This document shows positions 7,407-16,297 of a stretch of 64,000 nucleotides of DNA, piece by piece (the first letter of the stretch is position 1; every line of letters starts with the position of its first letter). The stretch spans positions 124,001-188,000 of the forward strand of contig JADKID010000043.1 of the NCBI GenBank assembly GCA_016721425.1. The letters run 5' to 3'. The notes below the pieces were generated by a model. That model had not been told where the DNA came from. It did not search any database and was given only the letters and a program-made list of their open reading frames with translations. The DNA comes from Bryobacterales bacterium (lineage in GTDB: Bacteria > Acidobacteriota > Terriglobia > Bryobacterales > Bryobacteraceae). Made by a program: the position numbers and the translations under genes.

Positions 7407-8461
7407 GCACCTCCGCCAAGATTCGTGTTCTGGTTGTGGACGACTCCGCGATTGTCCGCAAAGTCATCAGCGACATCCTCTCGGGTGAAGCTGACATCGA
7501 GGTCGTCGGTACCGCGCCCGATCCCTATGTCGCCCGCGACAAGATTCTCGCGCTCCACCCCGACGTTCTGACCCTGGACATCGAAATGCCACGCATGGAC
7601 GGACTCACCTTCCTGGACCGCATCATGCGATTTCATCCGCTGCCGGTGATCGTCATCAGCTCCCTGACACAATCCTCCACCCGCGCCGCCCTGGAAGCGA
7701 TGACCCGCGGCGCCGTCGACGTCCTGGCCAAGCCCGGGGGCCCGTACTCTGTGGGCGACCTCAAGCTCGACCTCCCCCACCGCATCCGAGCCGCCGCCCG
7801 TGCCCGCCTGCGGCAACCCGCCGCTGCTGCCCCCGTTGCTGTCTCCGCTCCAGTCGCCGCCCCCGCGGTGGCTGCCAGCACCGCCATCCCAAGCCGCCTG
7901 ATCGCCATCGGCGCCTCCACAGGGGGCACCCAGGCCATCGAGCAGATCCTGGCGCCTCTGCCTCGCAATATGCCTCCCATTGTCGTGACCCAGCATATCC
8001 CAGCCGGTTTCTCCACCGCGTTCGCCGAACGCCTCAACCGCGTTTGCGCACTCGAAGTGCAGGAAGCCCGCGGCGGCGAAATCCTCCGCTCCGGCTTGGC
8101 TCTCATTGCCCCAGGCAACTTCCACCTCGTGGTCGAACGCAATCCCGGCGGTGGATGGCGCGCCCGCCTCGATGAAGGTCCGAAGGTCTGCTATCAACGG
8201 CCCTCGGTGGACGTGATGTTCCAGTCTGTCTGCTCTACCGCGGCTTCCTCGACACTCGCAGTCCTGCTTACCGGAATGGGCAGCGACGGCGCCGAAGGCA
8301 TGGCCGCACTGCGCAAGGCCGGGGCCGCCACCATTGCTCAGGATGAAGCCACCTGTGTCGTATTCGGGATGCCTCGGGAAGCCATCCGCCTGGGCGCCGC
8401 CCAGCACATTCTGCCCCTTCCGGAGATCGCTCAGTTGCTCATCCGTCCACCGCGTTCCTGA
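7403..8461 (+). CDS. cheB: Chemotaxis response regulator / methylesterase CheB
   Basis: CheB removes methyl groups from receptor glutamates when phosphorylated by CheA. The 352-residue protein has an N-terminal receiver (VVDDSA, phosphoacceptor Asp59 in TLDIEMPRMDG), an Ala/Pro/Val-rich linker at ~135-162 and the methylesterase domain with catalytic Ser172 (GASTGG), His198 (QHIP) and Asp295 (GMGSDGAEGM). The ATG at 7403 overlaps the upstream stop as ATGA, which decides the start over an in-frame ATG 63 bp earlier. This is the last gene of the chemotaxis operon. Its 3' end overlaps the convergent glycosyltransferase by 31 bp. Confidence 0.96.
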   Translation: MSTSAKIRVLVVDDSAIVRKVISDILSGEADIEVVGTAPDPYVARDKILALHPDVLTLDIEMPRMDGLTFLDRIMRFHPLPVIVISSLTQSSTRAALEAMTRGAVDVLAKPGGPYSVGDLKLDLPHRIRAAARARLRQPAAAAPVAVSAPVAAPAVAASTAIPSRLIAIGASTGGTQAIEQILAPLPRNMPPIVVTQHIPAGFSTAFAERLNRVCALEVQEARGGEILRSGLALIAPGNFHLVVERNPGGGWRARLDEGPKVCYQRPSVDVMFQSVCSTAASSTLAVLLTGMGSDGAEGMAALRKAGAATIAQDEATCVVFGMPREAIRLGAAQHILPLPEIAQLLIRPPRS

Positions 8462-9723
8462 CTCTGCTCCAGGAGCCACTCCGCCAGGCACGCCGCACTC
8501 TCCGCAAACGGCCGCGCCGCCGCGTACTGCCTCGCCGCGGCGCCCATTTCACGCCGCGTTTGATTGTCTGACAGCAGATCCTGGATGGCACCCTGCAACG
8601 ACTCACCCTCGCCCAGCATGCGGCCTATTTCCGGTCGCATGACCTCACGGGAGCCCTGATGATCCAGGCACACCGCCGGCAGTCCTGCCGCCAGAGCCTC
8701 CATCAGTGTCAGGCCGTAACTCTCATGCCGGGAGGGAAAGACGTAGAGGTCCGCCAGAGCGAAGAATCCCTGCTTTCGCGTCCCGCTCGCGTAGCCCGGA
8801 AACACCACACGGATCCGCTCCAGTTTCGCGGCCAGGCGCCGCAGCTTCTGCATGTGCTTTTGGCCCTGCATAAATGCGGGCTCACCACAGATAAACAGCC
8901 AGATCGGCCTATCGGGCAGCGTGCCGGAGCGCTCCCACTCCGCCAGCGCCGTCAGCAAGCGGTCCTGCCCCTTTTCCGGCGAAATCCGGCTCAGGCACAG
9001 CAGGATCTGCGCGTCGCCGGGGACCTCGAATTCGCGCCGCAACTCCTCGGCTGCGTCCCGCGCCTGTTCCGGCGCACAATCGGCTGGAGGTGCGCCCCAC
9101 GGCAAGACGCGGATGCGGTGGGGCGGCGTATCCGGATAACATTCCAGCAGTGTCTCTTTCATGCCCGAAGAGGGTACGACCACCACGTCGGAATGCTCAA
9201 GGCTGGCCCGCTGCTGAGCAAAAATCAGCCGAAGGATCCGCGGGGCCAGCTTGTCCAGTTGCAGGCGCCGGACCCACTCCCAGCCGCGCGTCAGGGTCTT
9301 TGGCCTCAACCGGCCGCGCAGGTAGATGGCGGCGATGTATGCCACCACATCCACGTGGTACACCGTCACGATCCGAAATCCTGCGTCGCGCAAACGTTCG
9401 AAGTCAGGACCTTCACTGATGTCGTTGACCAGGATGGCGGTTCTTTGTGGATCGTGCTGCAAGGCAACGCTCGTTGCCGCCGCCTGGAATGCGTCGCAAA
9501 ATACGGCGTACTGGTGCTCATTGAATGTGACGATCTCGCGGCCTCCCGGGGCCGATTCGCCGAGCGCGGCGGGACCTACGAGTTCAACCTCGAAAGGGCG
9601 TGTGCCCGCCCATTCCGCTTGCAACAGATTGGCCACAGCGGCTCCGCCGCCCAGCGGGATAGCCTGTCCGCCGAATCCACCATGGGCCGCCAGATAGAGA
9701 ACCCGCCGGATGTCGCTGCTCAT
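8431..9723 (-). CDS. GT4-type glycosyltransferase
   Basis: A retaining glycosyltransferase of the GT-B fold, ~430 residues. The N-terminal half has the Gly-rich acceptor loop HGGFGGQAIPLGGGAA; the C-terminal half has LSRISPEKGQDRL, FPSRHESYGLTLMEALAAGLPAVC and HQGSREVM, the usual nucleotide-sugar-binding and E-x7-E regions. The sugar and acceptor are unknown. The start at 9723 (MSSDIRR) has AGGAGAG immediately upstream at rather tight spacing; M at 9735 is an alternative. The 3' end overlaps cheB on the other strand by 31 bp. Confidence 0.88.
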   Translation of the reverse strand: MSSDIRRVLYLAAHGGFGGQAIPLGGGAAVANLLQAEWAGTRPFEVELVGPAALGESAPGGREIVTFNEHQYAVFCDAFQAAATSVALQHDPQRTAILVNDISEGPDFERLRDAGFRIVTVYHVDVVAYIAAIYLRGRLRPKTLTRGWEWVRRLQLDKLAPRILRLIFAQQRASLEHSDVVVVPSSGMKETLLECYPDTPPHRIRVLPWGAPPADCAPEQARDAAEELRREFEVPGDAQILLCLSRISPEKGQDRLLTALAEWERSGTLPDRPIWLFICGEPAFMQGQKHMQKLRRLAAKLERIRVVFPGYASGTRKQGFFALADLYVFPSRHESYGLTLMEALAAGLPAVCLDHQGSREVMRPEIGRMLGEGESLQGAIQDLLSDNQTRREMGAAARQYAAARPFAESAACLAEWLLEQSQERGGRMSN

Positions 9724-9811
9724 CTCTCCTATCATCGCCTGCCGGGCGGGCGAAACGAGAAAGAGCGGCGCCGGAGCGCCGCCCTTTCTGCAATTCAGAC
9801 TGTGATGCCGG

Positions 9812-10915
9812 TTAGTTGCGACGCCCGCCGCCACCGCCGGCTGGTGCTGAGCCGCCGCTCACCGCGCCGCCGCTTACGGCGCCGCCGCCGGTTGAACCGC
9901 CACTCACCGATCCGCCGCCGCTGCTCCGCGATCCTGTGCTACCGGCGCCAACCGATGAACCGGCCGACATACTAGCGGACGATATACCAGCGCTCGGCGA
10001 ATAGCTGCCGGAGGAGCCAGCGCTACGCTGCGGCATGCTGGAGGCAAACCCGCTGCTTCCGTTGTTGCCGCCGTAGCCACCGCCCCCACCGTAACCATAG
10101 TTCGGCGGGAAGTAAACGTCCATCACGGTGTAAGGCGAGTAGTAGTAGTAGCCGAACGGGCTCCGCATCGTGCCGCCGAAAGGAATAAACGTGGCGAATC
10201 CGAAGTAGGGATTCCATTGCCAAAAGCCGCTGCGCAGGCCGTTGGAATTCGGCGTTGCCTGCCGGGCCGCGCTCACGTTGGCCATCGCGATGTAGCCGCT
10301 GCGGCGCTTGGCCCAACGGTAGAGCGCATCTGTCTCTTTCGGATCAAACCGGGCAGTCACCCAACCGTTCGAGCCGGCGACCAGTTCCTTTCCGCCCTTC
10401 AGCACCGCACTCTGGCCGTTGCCGTAGCTCACCAGCGCTTCACCCATGTAGACGCGCACACGAGCCGGGTCCGAATCGATCCGGTACAGCCCGGCCTTCG
10501 CCACGGAAACCGTGGCATCCCGCGTGACAATCGTCACCTTGCTGTCTTCCATGGTCTCGGAGACTTCCAGTAGACCGCCGCCGGTCAGCATCTCCAGGCG
10601 TGCATCACTCAGCTTGTTGGAAACCAGCCGGAAGGAGGTTTCCTCGGCCATCCGCAGGAACGAGCCCGGCACCAGCAGCACTTCGGCCCGGCCTTCGCCG
10701 GTCTTCAGGGTCTGGCCTTCTTTGATTTCGATGAACTCGGTTATTTTGGGCTCCACTCTGCGTGGTTCGCCACCTTTGGCGTCCAGCAGGAACACATCGC
10801 CGTCGGCGACGTTGACCATGCCAGCTTTGGCGGAAATTGCATTCTGCGCCAGCGCGCCTCCGGCCAGAGCCAGGGCTGCTGCTGCGGTGTAAAGAATCGG
10901 GCGGCTCAGTCGCAT
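9812..10915 (-). CDS. Secreted FecR-domain-like protein with Gly/Ser-rich tail
   Basis: 367 residues with a signal peptide (ILYTAAAALALAGGALAQ). Residues ~30-200 look like a FecR/LysM-less beta domain: a DGDVFLLD start, LKTGEGRAEVLLVPGSFLRM, LLEVSETMEDSKVTIVT and VRVYMGEALVS, typical of FecR-type proteins found in Acidobacteria. Residues ~235-275 are Tyr/Phe/Pro-rich, and the last ~90 are a low-complexity Gly/Ser tail with SGGG/VSGG repeats. GGGAG lies ~8 nt before the ATG. It is probably exported or surface-associated; no enzyme motif is seen. The next upstream gene is another secreted protein on the same strand. Confidence 0.75.
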   Translation of the reverse strand: MRLSRPILYTAAAALALAGGALAQNAISAKAGMVNVADGDVFLLDAKGGEPRRVEPKITEFIEIKEGQTLKTGEGRAEVLLVPGSFLRMAEETSFRLVSNKLSDARLEMLTGGGLLEVSETMEDSKVTIVTRDATVSVAKAGLYRIDSDPARVRVYMGEALVSYGNGQSAVLKGGKELVAGSNGWVTARFDPKETDALYRWAKRRSGYIAMANVSAARQATPNSNGLRSGFWQWNPYFGFATFIPFGGTMRSPFGYYYYSPYTVMDVYFPPNYGYGGGGGYGGNNGSSGFASSMPQRSAGSSGSYSPSAGISSASMSAGSSVGAGSTGSRSSGGGSVSGGSTGGGAVSGGAVSGGSAPAGGGGGRRN

Positions 10916-10991
10916 GGAGAAAACTCCCTGATCAAGTTTGGGCTGCTCATCCGACGTATGTCAAGGATGAGTGGTTTCCAAAAAAGTCCGC

Positions 10992-13583
10992 CTACTGCAA
11001 CGGCAGCAGCACCGGATTGGACTCCCGCCCGTTGATCCGCACCTTGATTTCCAGGTTCTGCGCCTGGCCCATGGTGGAATCCACCTGCATCCTGACCAGC
11101 GAATAGCCCACGCGGCCCGGCGCCGCGCCGCTCCACACCGTCGGCCTTACCTCGCCGCCCGCCACCGCCTCCAGCGTGTCCTTCAGCGCCAGGGGGGGCG
11201 CCGCCGGCGCCGCAAAGCCGTCCAGCCCGCCCGGCTCCACCGGCCCGAATCCCGTGCCCAGGATCGACACCGTCTCGCCCGGCTGCGCCGGATCCTCCAC
11301 CGTCACCGCCCGTCCGTCCTCGTGGAACGCCACCGCCATCGGCATCTCCTCCACCGAATCCGGCGTCCGGAACAGCCCCGGCGCATTGCGCGCCACCTGG
11401 AACTTCCCAAACAGCGGCGCCTGCCCCGTGGAGCGCACCGTCAGCGTGTATTCGCCTTCGACAAAGTCCGATGGCAACTGCGCGATGATCTCCTCCGGCG
11501 CCACCGACACCAGCGGCAGAATCCGCGAGTTCACCTGCACCACCACGCCCTGCAGCGTCTGCGTCAGCGGATTGGACGGACCCTGCTCCGCGCCCGGCGC
11601 CAGATTGTAGCCCTGCACCGAGATCAGCGAGCCCGGCGCCACCACGTTATCCGGCGTCTTGCCCGCCGCGTTGCGCACAGCGTTCTCTGCCAGCGCCGGC
11701 ACTTTGTCCAGCCGTGCGACCAACGTCTGCGGGATGTTCATGTTCACCCAGCCCGCGTTGTACGGGCCGCTCAGCGCGCCTTCCCAGCGCCGGAACTTGT
11801 AGCCGGGCTGCGCCACAGCCGTCACTTCCACCCGCGTGCCCATCGCAAAATAGTTGCCCGCTTCCGGCGCCGGGTTATACTCCCACATCGCGCCGCCTTC
11901 GGGGTCCGAGATCATCCGCAGCTTGTGCGCATAACGATACTTCGCCCGCAGCGCCATCTGATCGGCGCCCAGTGTCACCGTCCGGGTGAGCGCCTGCGAG
12001 CCGTCCGTCCAACCGTCAAAGATTACCTTTGTGTCTGGCGATAGCGCCATCTCCGGCGATACCGATACCGTCACTTCCGTACCCGCCAGGTTGTCCAGTG
12101 TGCAGGGCGTCTTGCACTCCGCCCCGTTCACCGAGGCCGGAATGGAGGGCGGATCCGAGGTCAGGTTTAGCTGCCCCAGCAGTTGATAGGTGGCTACCAT
12201 CCGGAACGAGTTGGGCGTCACCGGATCCTCGGCCACCGTGACCTCCTGCGCCGCCGGCCCGCCGTTGGACCAGCTCACAAACCGGTAGCGGCGCCCGCGC
12301 GCGTCCAATTGCTCGGCCGGGGCCTCCACCGTGTGCGTGTGCCCGATGCCCCATTCGAAATTCAAATACTGCCAGTTGTCGCGCCCGTCGATTTTGAGCT
12401 TCAAACCAGTTGGCAGCGTCACGAAGCTGGCTCGCAAGCCGGGCACGAAGCGCGCCGTCAGAGTCTGCGGGCTCCAGTCGTCCGGTACGGTCCAGAGCGT
12501 GTTCTGGCCGCCTGTTTTGCCATTGCCCAGGTCCCATTGATCGAAGATCCAGATCTTGCCCACATTGGTGGTCTGCGAGGTGGGCGCCGCCAGCAGCACC
12601 TGCGTGCCCGGCAGGAAGTCGCGCTCGCCGTCGCAGAGAGGGACCATTGTGCCCGGACCGTAGGGCGGCAGCGTCGGATTCTCCGGGCTGGTGGGCGGCG
12701 GGGGATTGGAGGGGGCGGGGTACCCGTTGGGTTCGGCGGTTGCGGCGTAACAGCGCCCAGTTGCCGTTTGCGTTGGCATCACTGTCCGATCCACCAGCAC
12801 CTTCAGACCCGCAACCGGAGCGGACTGAATGTAGTGCCGCCGGCCCATTTCGAACAGGGCGCGCACTACCGTTGGCCCGGTGATCACCAAGCTATTCAAG
12901 GAAGAAGTTCCCAGCGTATTGGGGATCTGCCACCCCTTGAATACGTAGCCAGGATAGCTGTACGCATTGAGGGTGAATGTGGATCCATCGGGATACCAAC
13001 CAAGCCCTCCTGTGGGATCAATCGTCGCGCCGAAGGCGACACCGCGTGCCGATCCGCTGGTAACCGTCCCCGCGATCGCACCGCATCCCACGCCCGGCAA
13101 TGGGGGCGTGGACACCACAAATCCGGTCTTGTTGATGTAAGGATTGTCGAAGGTGCAGCCGGCGGGATGGGTGAGCGCCATTTGCCAGTTGTCCAAAGGG
13201 TCGTAGTTGATATAGAGGTCCACCCGGTACTCCCGAATGAAGGTCATCGAGTAGCTGGTTGACTTGGGATCCACCGTGATCTGCTGGATCGGGCTGGTGG
13301 CGGGCAACAGCAGAGTGGTGTTCTCGGCGAAAGTGCTAAACCGCAAGCTCGTCGAGCCGCTGGCATCCAGTTGGCGCGGTTGGCGCACCTCCACGATGTG
13401 CTTGCTCCCCTCGGCCCAGAAGAACGCCGCCTGTCCAAGGTGCTTGGACCCGTCCACGTAAAACTCCGCAGCCGGGAATGTGGCCTGGAATCGCACCCCC
13501 ACCATCGTCTGGGCGCTAACGGGCAGCATCATCGCCATCACACCCAGCACCAACGTGGAAATCGGCCAGTCTAGTTTGCGCAT
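10992..13583 (-). CDS. Large secreted protein with InlB-like repeats and a TIGR03437-like C-terminal domain
   Basis: 863 residues with an N-terminal signal peptide ending near MLPVSAQ. The middle holds repeated beta modules resembling divergent InlB B-repeats or bacterial-repeat domains: TFTLNAYSYPGYVFKGW, HTVEAPAEQLDARGRRYRF, VEVTAVAQPGYKFRRW. The last ~215 residues (NAAGKTPDNVVAPGSLISV to the end, with VNSRILPLVSVAPEEI and VSILGTGFGPV) match the pattern of TIGR03437, a C-terminal domain characteristic of Solibacter-type Acidobacteria. It is likely surface-located. AAGGAG stands just upstream of the ATG. Function is unknown. Confidence 0.85.
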   Translation of the reverse strand: MRKLDWPISTLVLGVMAMMLPVSAQTMVGVRFQATFPAAEFYVDGSKHLGQAAFFWAEGSKHIVEVRQPRQLDASGSTSLRFSTFAENTTLLLPATSPIQQITVDPKSTSYSMTFIREYRVDLYINYDPLDNWQMALTHPAGCTFDNPYINKTGFVVSTPPLPGVGCGAIAGTVTSGSARGVAFGATIDPTGGLGWYPDGSTFTLNAYSYPGYVFKGWQIPNTLGTSSLNSLVITGPTVVRALFEMGRRHYIQSAPVAGLKVLVDRTVMPTQTATGRCYAATAEPNGYPAPSNPPPPTSPENPTLPPYGPGTMVPLCDGERDFLPGTQVLLAAPTSQTTNVGKIWIFDQWDLGNGKTGGQNTLWTVPDDWSPQTLTARFVPGLRASFVTLPTGLKLKIDGRDNWQYLNFEWGIGHTHTVEAPAEQLDARGRRYRFVSWSNGGPAAQEVTVAEDPVTPNSFRMVATYQLLGQLNLTSDPPSIPASVNGAECKTPCTLDNLAGTEVTVSVSPEMALSPDTKVIFDGWTDGSQALTRTVTLGADQMALRAKYRYAHKLRMISDPEGGAMWEYNPAPEAGNYFAMGTRVEVTAVAQPGYKFRRWEGALSGPYNAGWVNMNIPQTLVARLDKVPALAENAVRNAAGKTPDNVVAPGSLISVQGYNLAPGAEQGPSNPLTQTLQGVVVQVNSRILPLVSVAPEEIIAQLPSDFVEGEYTLTVRSTGQAPLFGKFQVARNAPGLFRTPDSVEEMPMAVAFHEDGRAVTVEDPAQPGETVSILGTGFGPVEPGGLDGFAAPAAPPLALKDTLEAVAGGEVRPTVWSGAAPGRVGYSLVRMQVDSTMGQAQNLEIKVRINGRESNPVLLPLQ

Positions 13584-13646
13584 GCGACTCCTTCCATCTA
13601 CCGGTTTATCGGCAAACGAGGAATCCGACTCTATGAGGGAAAGACC

Positions 13647-13961
13647 TTAGGCTATGCGCCGGTAGGTCAGGATTCGAGGGGTGCCCGCCACCAATTCGGG
13701 TACCTGAGCGCCCAGTTTCACCAGGTGCGGCGACTTCGCATGGACCGCCAGCGCCTCGGCTGAGACCCAGTTTTCATAGAAAACAAACTGGCCCGGTGTG
13801 TCGGTGGATTCGTGCAGGATGTAGTCCACGCACCCCGCCTCAGCCCGCGTGGGCTCGATACAGGCCATCAGCGCCGCGCGCAGTTCATCCGCCTTGCCCG
13901 GTTGGGCGGTCATCTCGGCAACAACGGTCAACAACGGTTCAGACAACAACGGTTCAGACAT
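13647..13961 (-). CDS. ABM-domain quinol-monooxygenase-like protein (YgiN type)
   Basis: 104 residues forming one antibiotic-biosynthesis-monooxygenase (ferredoxin-like dimeric) domain: LTVVAEMTAQPGKADELRAAL, EAGCVDYILHESTDTPGQFVFYENW and HAKSPHLVKL. Members oxidise quinols or are stress-related. The true substrate is not predictable. The N-terminus is unusual: SEPLL is repeated because of a 15-bp tandem duplication directly after the ATG, so the start region is length-variable. It lies between the secreted repeat protein and the sigma-54 regulator, all on the minus strand. Confidence 0.88.
   Translation of the reverse strand: MSEPLLSEPLLTVVAEMTAQPGKADELRAALMACIEPTRAEAGCVDYILHESTDTPGQFVFYENWVSAEALAVHAKSPHLVKLGAQVPELVAGTPRILTYRRIA
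13929..13958 (-). repeat. 15-bp tandem duplication in the ABM-domain gene
   Basis: TCTGAACCGTTGTTG occurs twice in a row on the minus strand directly after the ATG (codons 2-6 and 7-11), followed by a partial third unit (ACCGTTGTTG). It adds five in-frame residues and is likely a slippage product. Confidence 0.85.
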
Positions 13962-13977
13962 CGTGTCCCCAGTTTAC

Positions 13978-15429
13978 TCAATTTGAGGCGGTCTTCCGCT
14001 TCACCACGATGCCCAGCCGTTTGATCTTCTGGTTCAAAGTCGAAAGCGGTATCTTCAGCCTCGTCGCGGCATCGGTCTGCGAGTAGTTCACAGCCTCCAG
14101 CACCTCAACGATCCGCTTTGCCTCGAAGTCCGCCACCACCTCAAACAGAGACGCATCCGCGGGCAACACCTCGCCACTCTCCCGTGGCAGGCGCACCCCG
14201 GTGGAGTGCAGAACATGCTCCGGCAGCACGCTGACAGGCACGGTGTCGGACGTGGAGAGAACCACCGCCCGCTCCACCGCGTTCTCCAGTTCCCGCACAT
14301 TGCCCGGCCAGTTGTAGTCCATCAGGATGTGCATCGCCTCGTTCTCGAAACGCAGCAGCGATCGTCCCTGCGGATCCAGATACTTCTCGTTCTCCCGGCA
14401 ATACACCTGGAAAAAGTGCTCGGTGAGGAGCGGGATGTCTTCCTTCCGGTCCCGCAGCGCCGGCAGGGGGATATTGATGACGTTCAGGCGGTAGTAGAGA
14501 TCCTGACGAAACCGCCCCTCCTCCACCATCTTCACCAGTTCGGCGTTGGTCGCCGCCAGGATTCGCACGTCCACCTTGATCGTCTCGGTGGAGCCCACCG
14601 GCATGAACTCGCGCTCCTGCAGAACCCGCAGCAGCTTCACCTGCATATCTGCCGTCAGAGTCCCGATCTCGTCAAAAAAGATCGTTCCGCGATTGGCCGT
14701 CTCGAAATACCCTTTGCGGTTGGCCACCGCGCCGGTAAACGCGCCCTTCACGTGGCCGAACAGCGTGGACTCCAGCAGGTCCGGCGGCAGCGAACCCGAA
14801 TTCACCCCCACGAATGGCTGGTCTGCCCGTGGCGAATTGGCGTGGATCGCCTTCGCGATCAGTTCCTTGCCGGTGCCCGTCTCGCCCGTGATCAGGATGT
14901 TCGATTTCGACGGCGCCACCTGCGAGACCAGGTCCAGCACACGCAGCATCCGCTCACTCTTGCCGACGATGTTCGGGAACGAATAGCGCTGCTTCAGCGC
15001 CCGGCGCAGTTCCCGGTTCTCCCGTTCCAGGCGTGTCCGCGCCATCTGCCGCTCGATCTCGATCAGCAGCTTTTCGTTATCCCACGGCTTCGAGAAGTAG
15101 TCGTTGGCGCCCGATTTCAGCGCTTCCACCGCCACTTCAATCGAACCATAGGCCGTGATCAGAAATACCGGCGTCTCGCTGTCCCGCTTGCGGATATCGT
15201 CCAGCACTTCCAAGCCGGAGCGATCCGGCATCATCAGATCCAGCAGCACCAGGTCGTAGATGCCGGCCTCGAACTTCTTCAGTCCCTCTGTCGCGTTCTC
15301 GGCTGTCTGCACCGTGAACCCTTCCAGGTCCAGCAGCGTTTCCAGCCCCTCGCGAATGTCGGCTTCATCATCAATGACAAGTACGCGCCCGCGCGAAACG
15401 GGCAGATCGGGTAGTTCAGAATCAGGCAT
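13978..15429 (-). CDS. NtrC-family sigma-54-dependent response regulator
   Basis: 483 residues in three parts: a receiver domain (VIDDE, phosphoacceptor Asp64 in VLLDLMMPD, Lys in FSKPW), an AAA+ domain with Walker A GETGTGKE, the sigma-54 contact loop GAFTGA, Walker B IFFDEIG and an arginine-finger region, and a C-terminal Fis-type helix-turn-helix (SQTDAATRLKIPLSTLNQKIKRLG). Once phosphorylated it should oligomerise and drive sigma-54 promoters. Its start overlaps the stop of the upstream histidine kinase by 8 bp, so the two form a cognate pair. A sigma-54-like promoter lies in front of the kinase gene, which suggests autoregulation. Confidence 0.96.
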   Translation of the reverse strand: MPDSELPDLPVSRGRVLVIDDEADIREGLETLLDLEGFTVQTAENATEGLKKFEAGIYDLVLLDLMMPDRSGLEVLDDIRKRDSETPVFLITAYGSIEVAVEALKSGANDYFSKPWDNEKLLIEIERQMARTRLERENRELRRALKQRYSFPNIVGKSERMLRVLDLVSQVAPSKSNILITGETGTGKELIAKAIHANSPRADQPFVGVNSGSLPPDLLESTLFGHVKGAFTGAVANRKGYFETANRGTIFFDEIGTLTADMQVKLLRVLQEREFMPVGSTETIKVDVRILAATNAELVKMVEEGRFRQDLYYRLNVINIPLPALRDRKEDIPLLTEHFFQVYCRENEKYLDPQGRSLLRFENEAMHILMDYNWPGNVRELENAVERAVVLSTSDTVPVSVLPEHVLHSTGVRLPRESGEVLPADASLFEVVADFEAKRIVEVLEAVNYSQTDAATRLKIPLSTLNQKIKRLGIVVKRKTASN

Positions 15430-16297
15430 TCACCGGTTTCCTGCTGGCGGCGGGGAACTCCAGGCGGAACGTCGCGCCCTCGCCGGGGTTCGACTCCGCC
15501 TCAATCACGCCGCTATGCTCTTCCACAATGCCATAACTGACACTCAAGCCGAGACCCGTTCCTCGCCGCGCGCCCTTCGTCGTAAAGAACGGATCGAAAA
15601 TGCGCGCCAGATGGTCCCGCGCAATCCCGGGGCCGGAGTCTCGAATCTCCACCCTCACGCCTAAGCCGTCGGCCGCGGTCGTCAACCGCAAGACGCGCCG
15701 GTCGCCTGCCGGCAAGTCCGTCATGGCATCGCGCGCGTTCAATAGCAGGTTCAGAAACACCTGCTGCAACTTGCCAGCGTTGCCGCGCATCGCCGGCAAC
15801 TCCTCGTCCAGTTCCGTCTCGATCCCGATTCCGAATTTCTCGAACTGGTGTTCCAGCAGTGAGATCGTCTCGCGGATCACCTTGTTCAAGTCCAGCGGCT
15901 CGAACGCCGTCGACGAAGTCCGGGAGAAATTCAGCAGCGAATTGACGATCTCACTCGCCCGGAACGTCTGTTTGGCGATCTTGTCCAGCAGTTTCGATTT
16001 GGTCTCGTCGCCGTGTAGCTGCTTGGCCAGCATCTGCGCATAGGTCGAGATCACAGCCAGCGGCGTATTCACTTCATGCGCAACGCCCGCCGCCAGCAAT
16101 CCGATGGAGCTGAGCTTATCGGCCTGCACCAGGCGCCGCTCCAGATCCTCACGCTCCGTCACGTCGTCAAAGATCACCAGCCGGCCAATCCGCGCGCCTT
16201 CCTTGGTGACCAAAGGCGCAATCGCCAGATTCAGCATGACCTCGCGCCGCACCTCTGCCGTGCCGTGCCCGTTGCCGTTCCCCCGTTCCCATTCCAC
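15422..16297 (-). CDS. Sensor histidine kinase, C-terminal catalytic part (frameshifted from upstream segment)
   Basis: This segment encodes the end of a PAS domain (IGRLVIFDDVTERE), the HisKA dimerisation helix with the phospho-His in AAGVAHEVNTPLA, and the HATPase domain (NLLLNARDAM, DSGPGIA, FFTTKGARRGTGLGLS). It has no independent plausible start: the first codons read through the Gly/Asn-rich linker shared with the overlapping segment at 16231-18411 in another frame. Restoring one G in the five-G run (16280-16284, read as C on the plus strand) joins the two into one protein of ~995 residues. Either a real inactivating frameshift or a sequencing error in the homopolymer. Confidence 0.85.
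   Translation of the reverse strand: MEWERGNGNGHGTAEVRREVMLNLAIAPLVTKEGARIGRLVIFDDVTEREDLERRLVQADKLSSIGLLAAGVAHEVNTPLAVISTYAQMLAKQLHGDETKSKLLDKIAKQTFRASEIVNSLLNFSRTSSTAFEPLDLNKVIRETISLLEHQFEKFGIGIETELDEELPAMRGNAGKLQQVFLNLLLNARDAMTDLPAGDRRVLRLTTAADGLGVRVEIRDSGPGIARDHLARIFDPFFTTKGARRGTGLGLSVSYGIVEEHSGVIEAESNPGEGATFRLEFPAASRKPVNA

Noticed and set aside
8659..9975. 438-codon plus-strand frame opposite the glycosyltransferase
   Set aside because: Antisense to a clear GT-B enzyme and to the start of a secreted protein; His/Arg/Gln-rich shadow composition.
14206..15414. Long plus-strand open frame opposite the NtrC-type regulator
   Set aside because: Antisense shadow of a gene with complete receiver, AAA+ and Fis motifs.
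16275..16290. Programmed ribosomal frameshifting in the kinase gene
   Set aside because: The G-run lacks a proper X-XXY-YYZ slippery heptamer in the zero frame and no clear stimulatory structure is visible; a missing base in the homopolymer is simpler.
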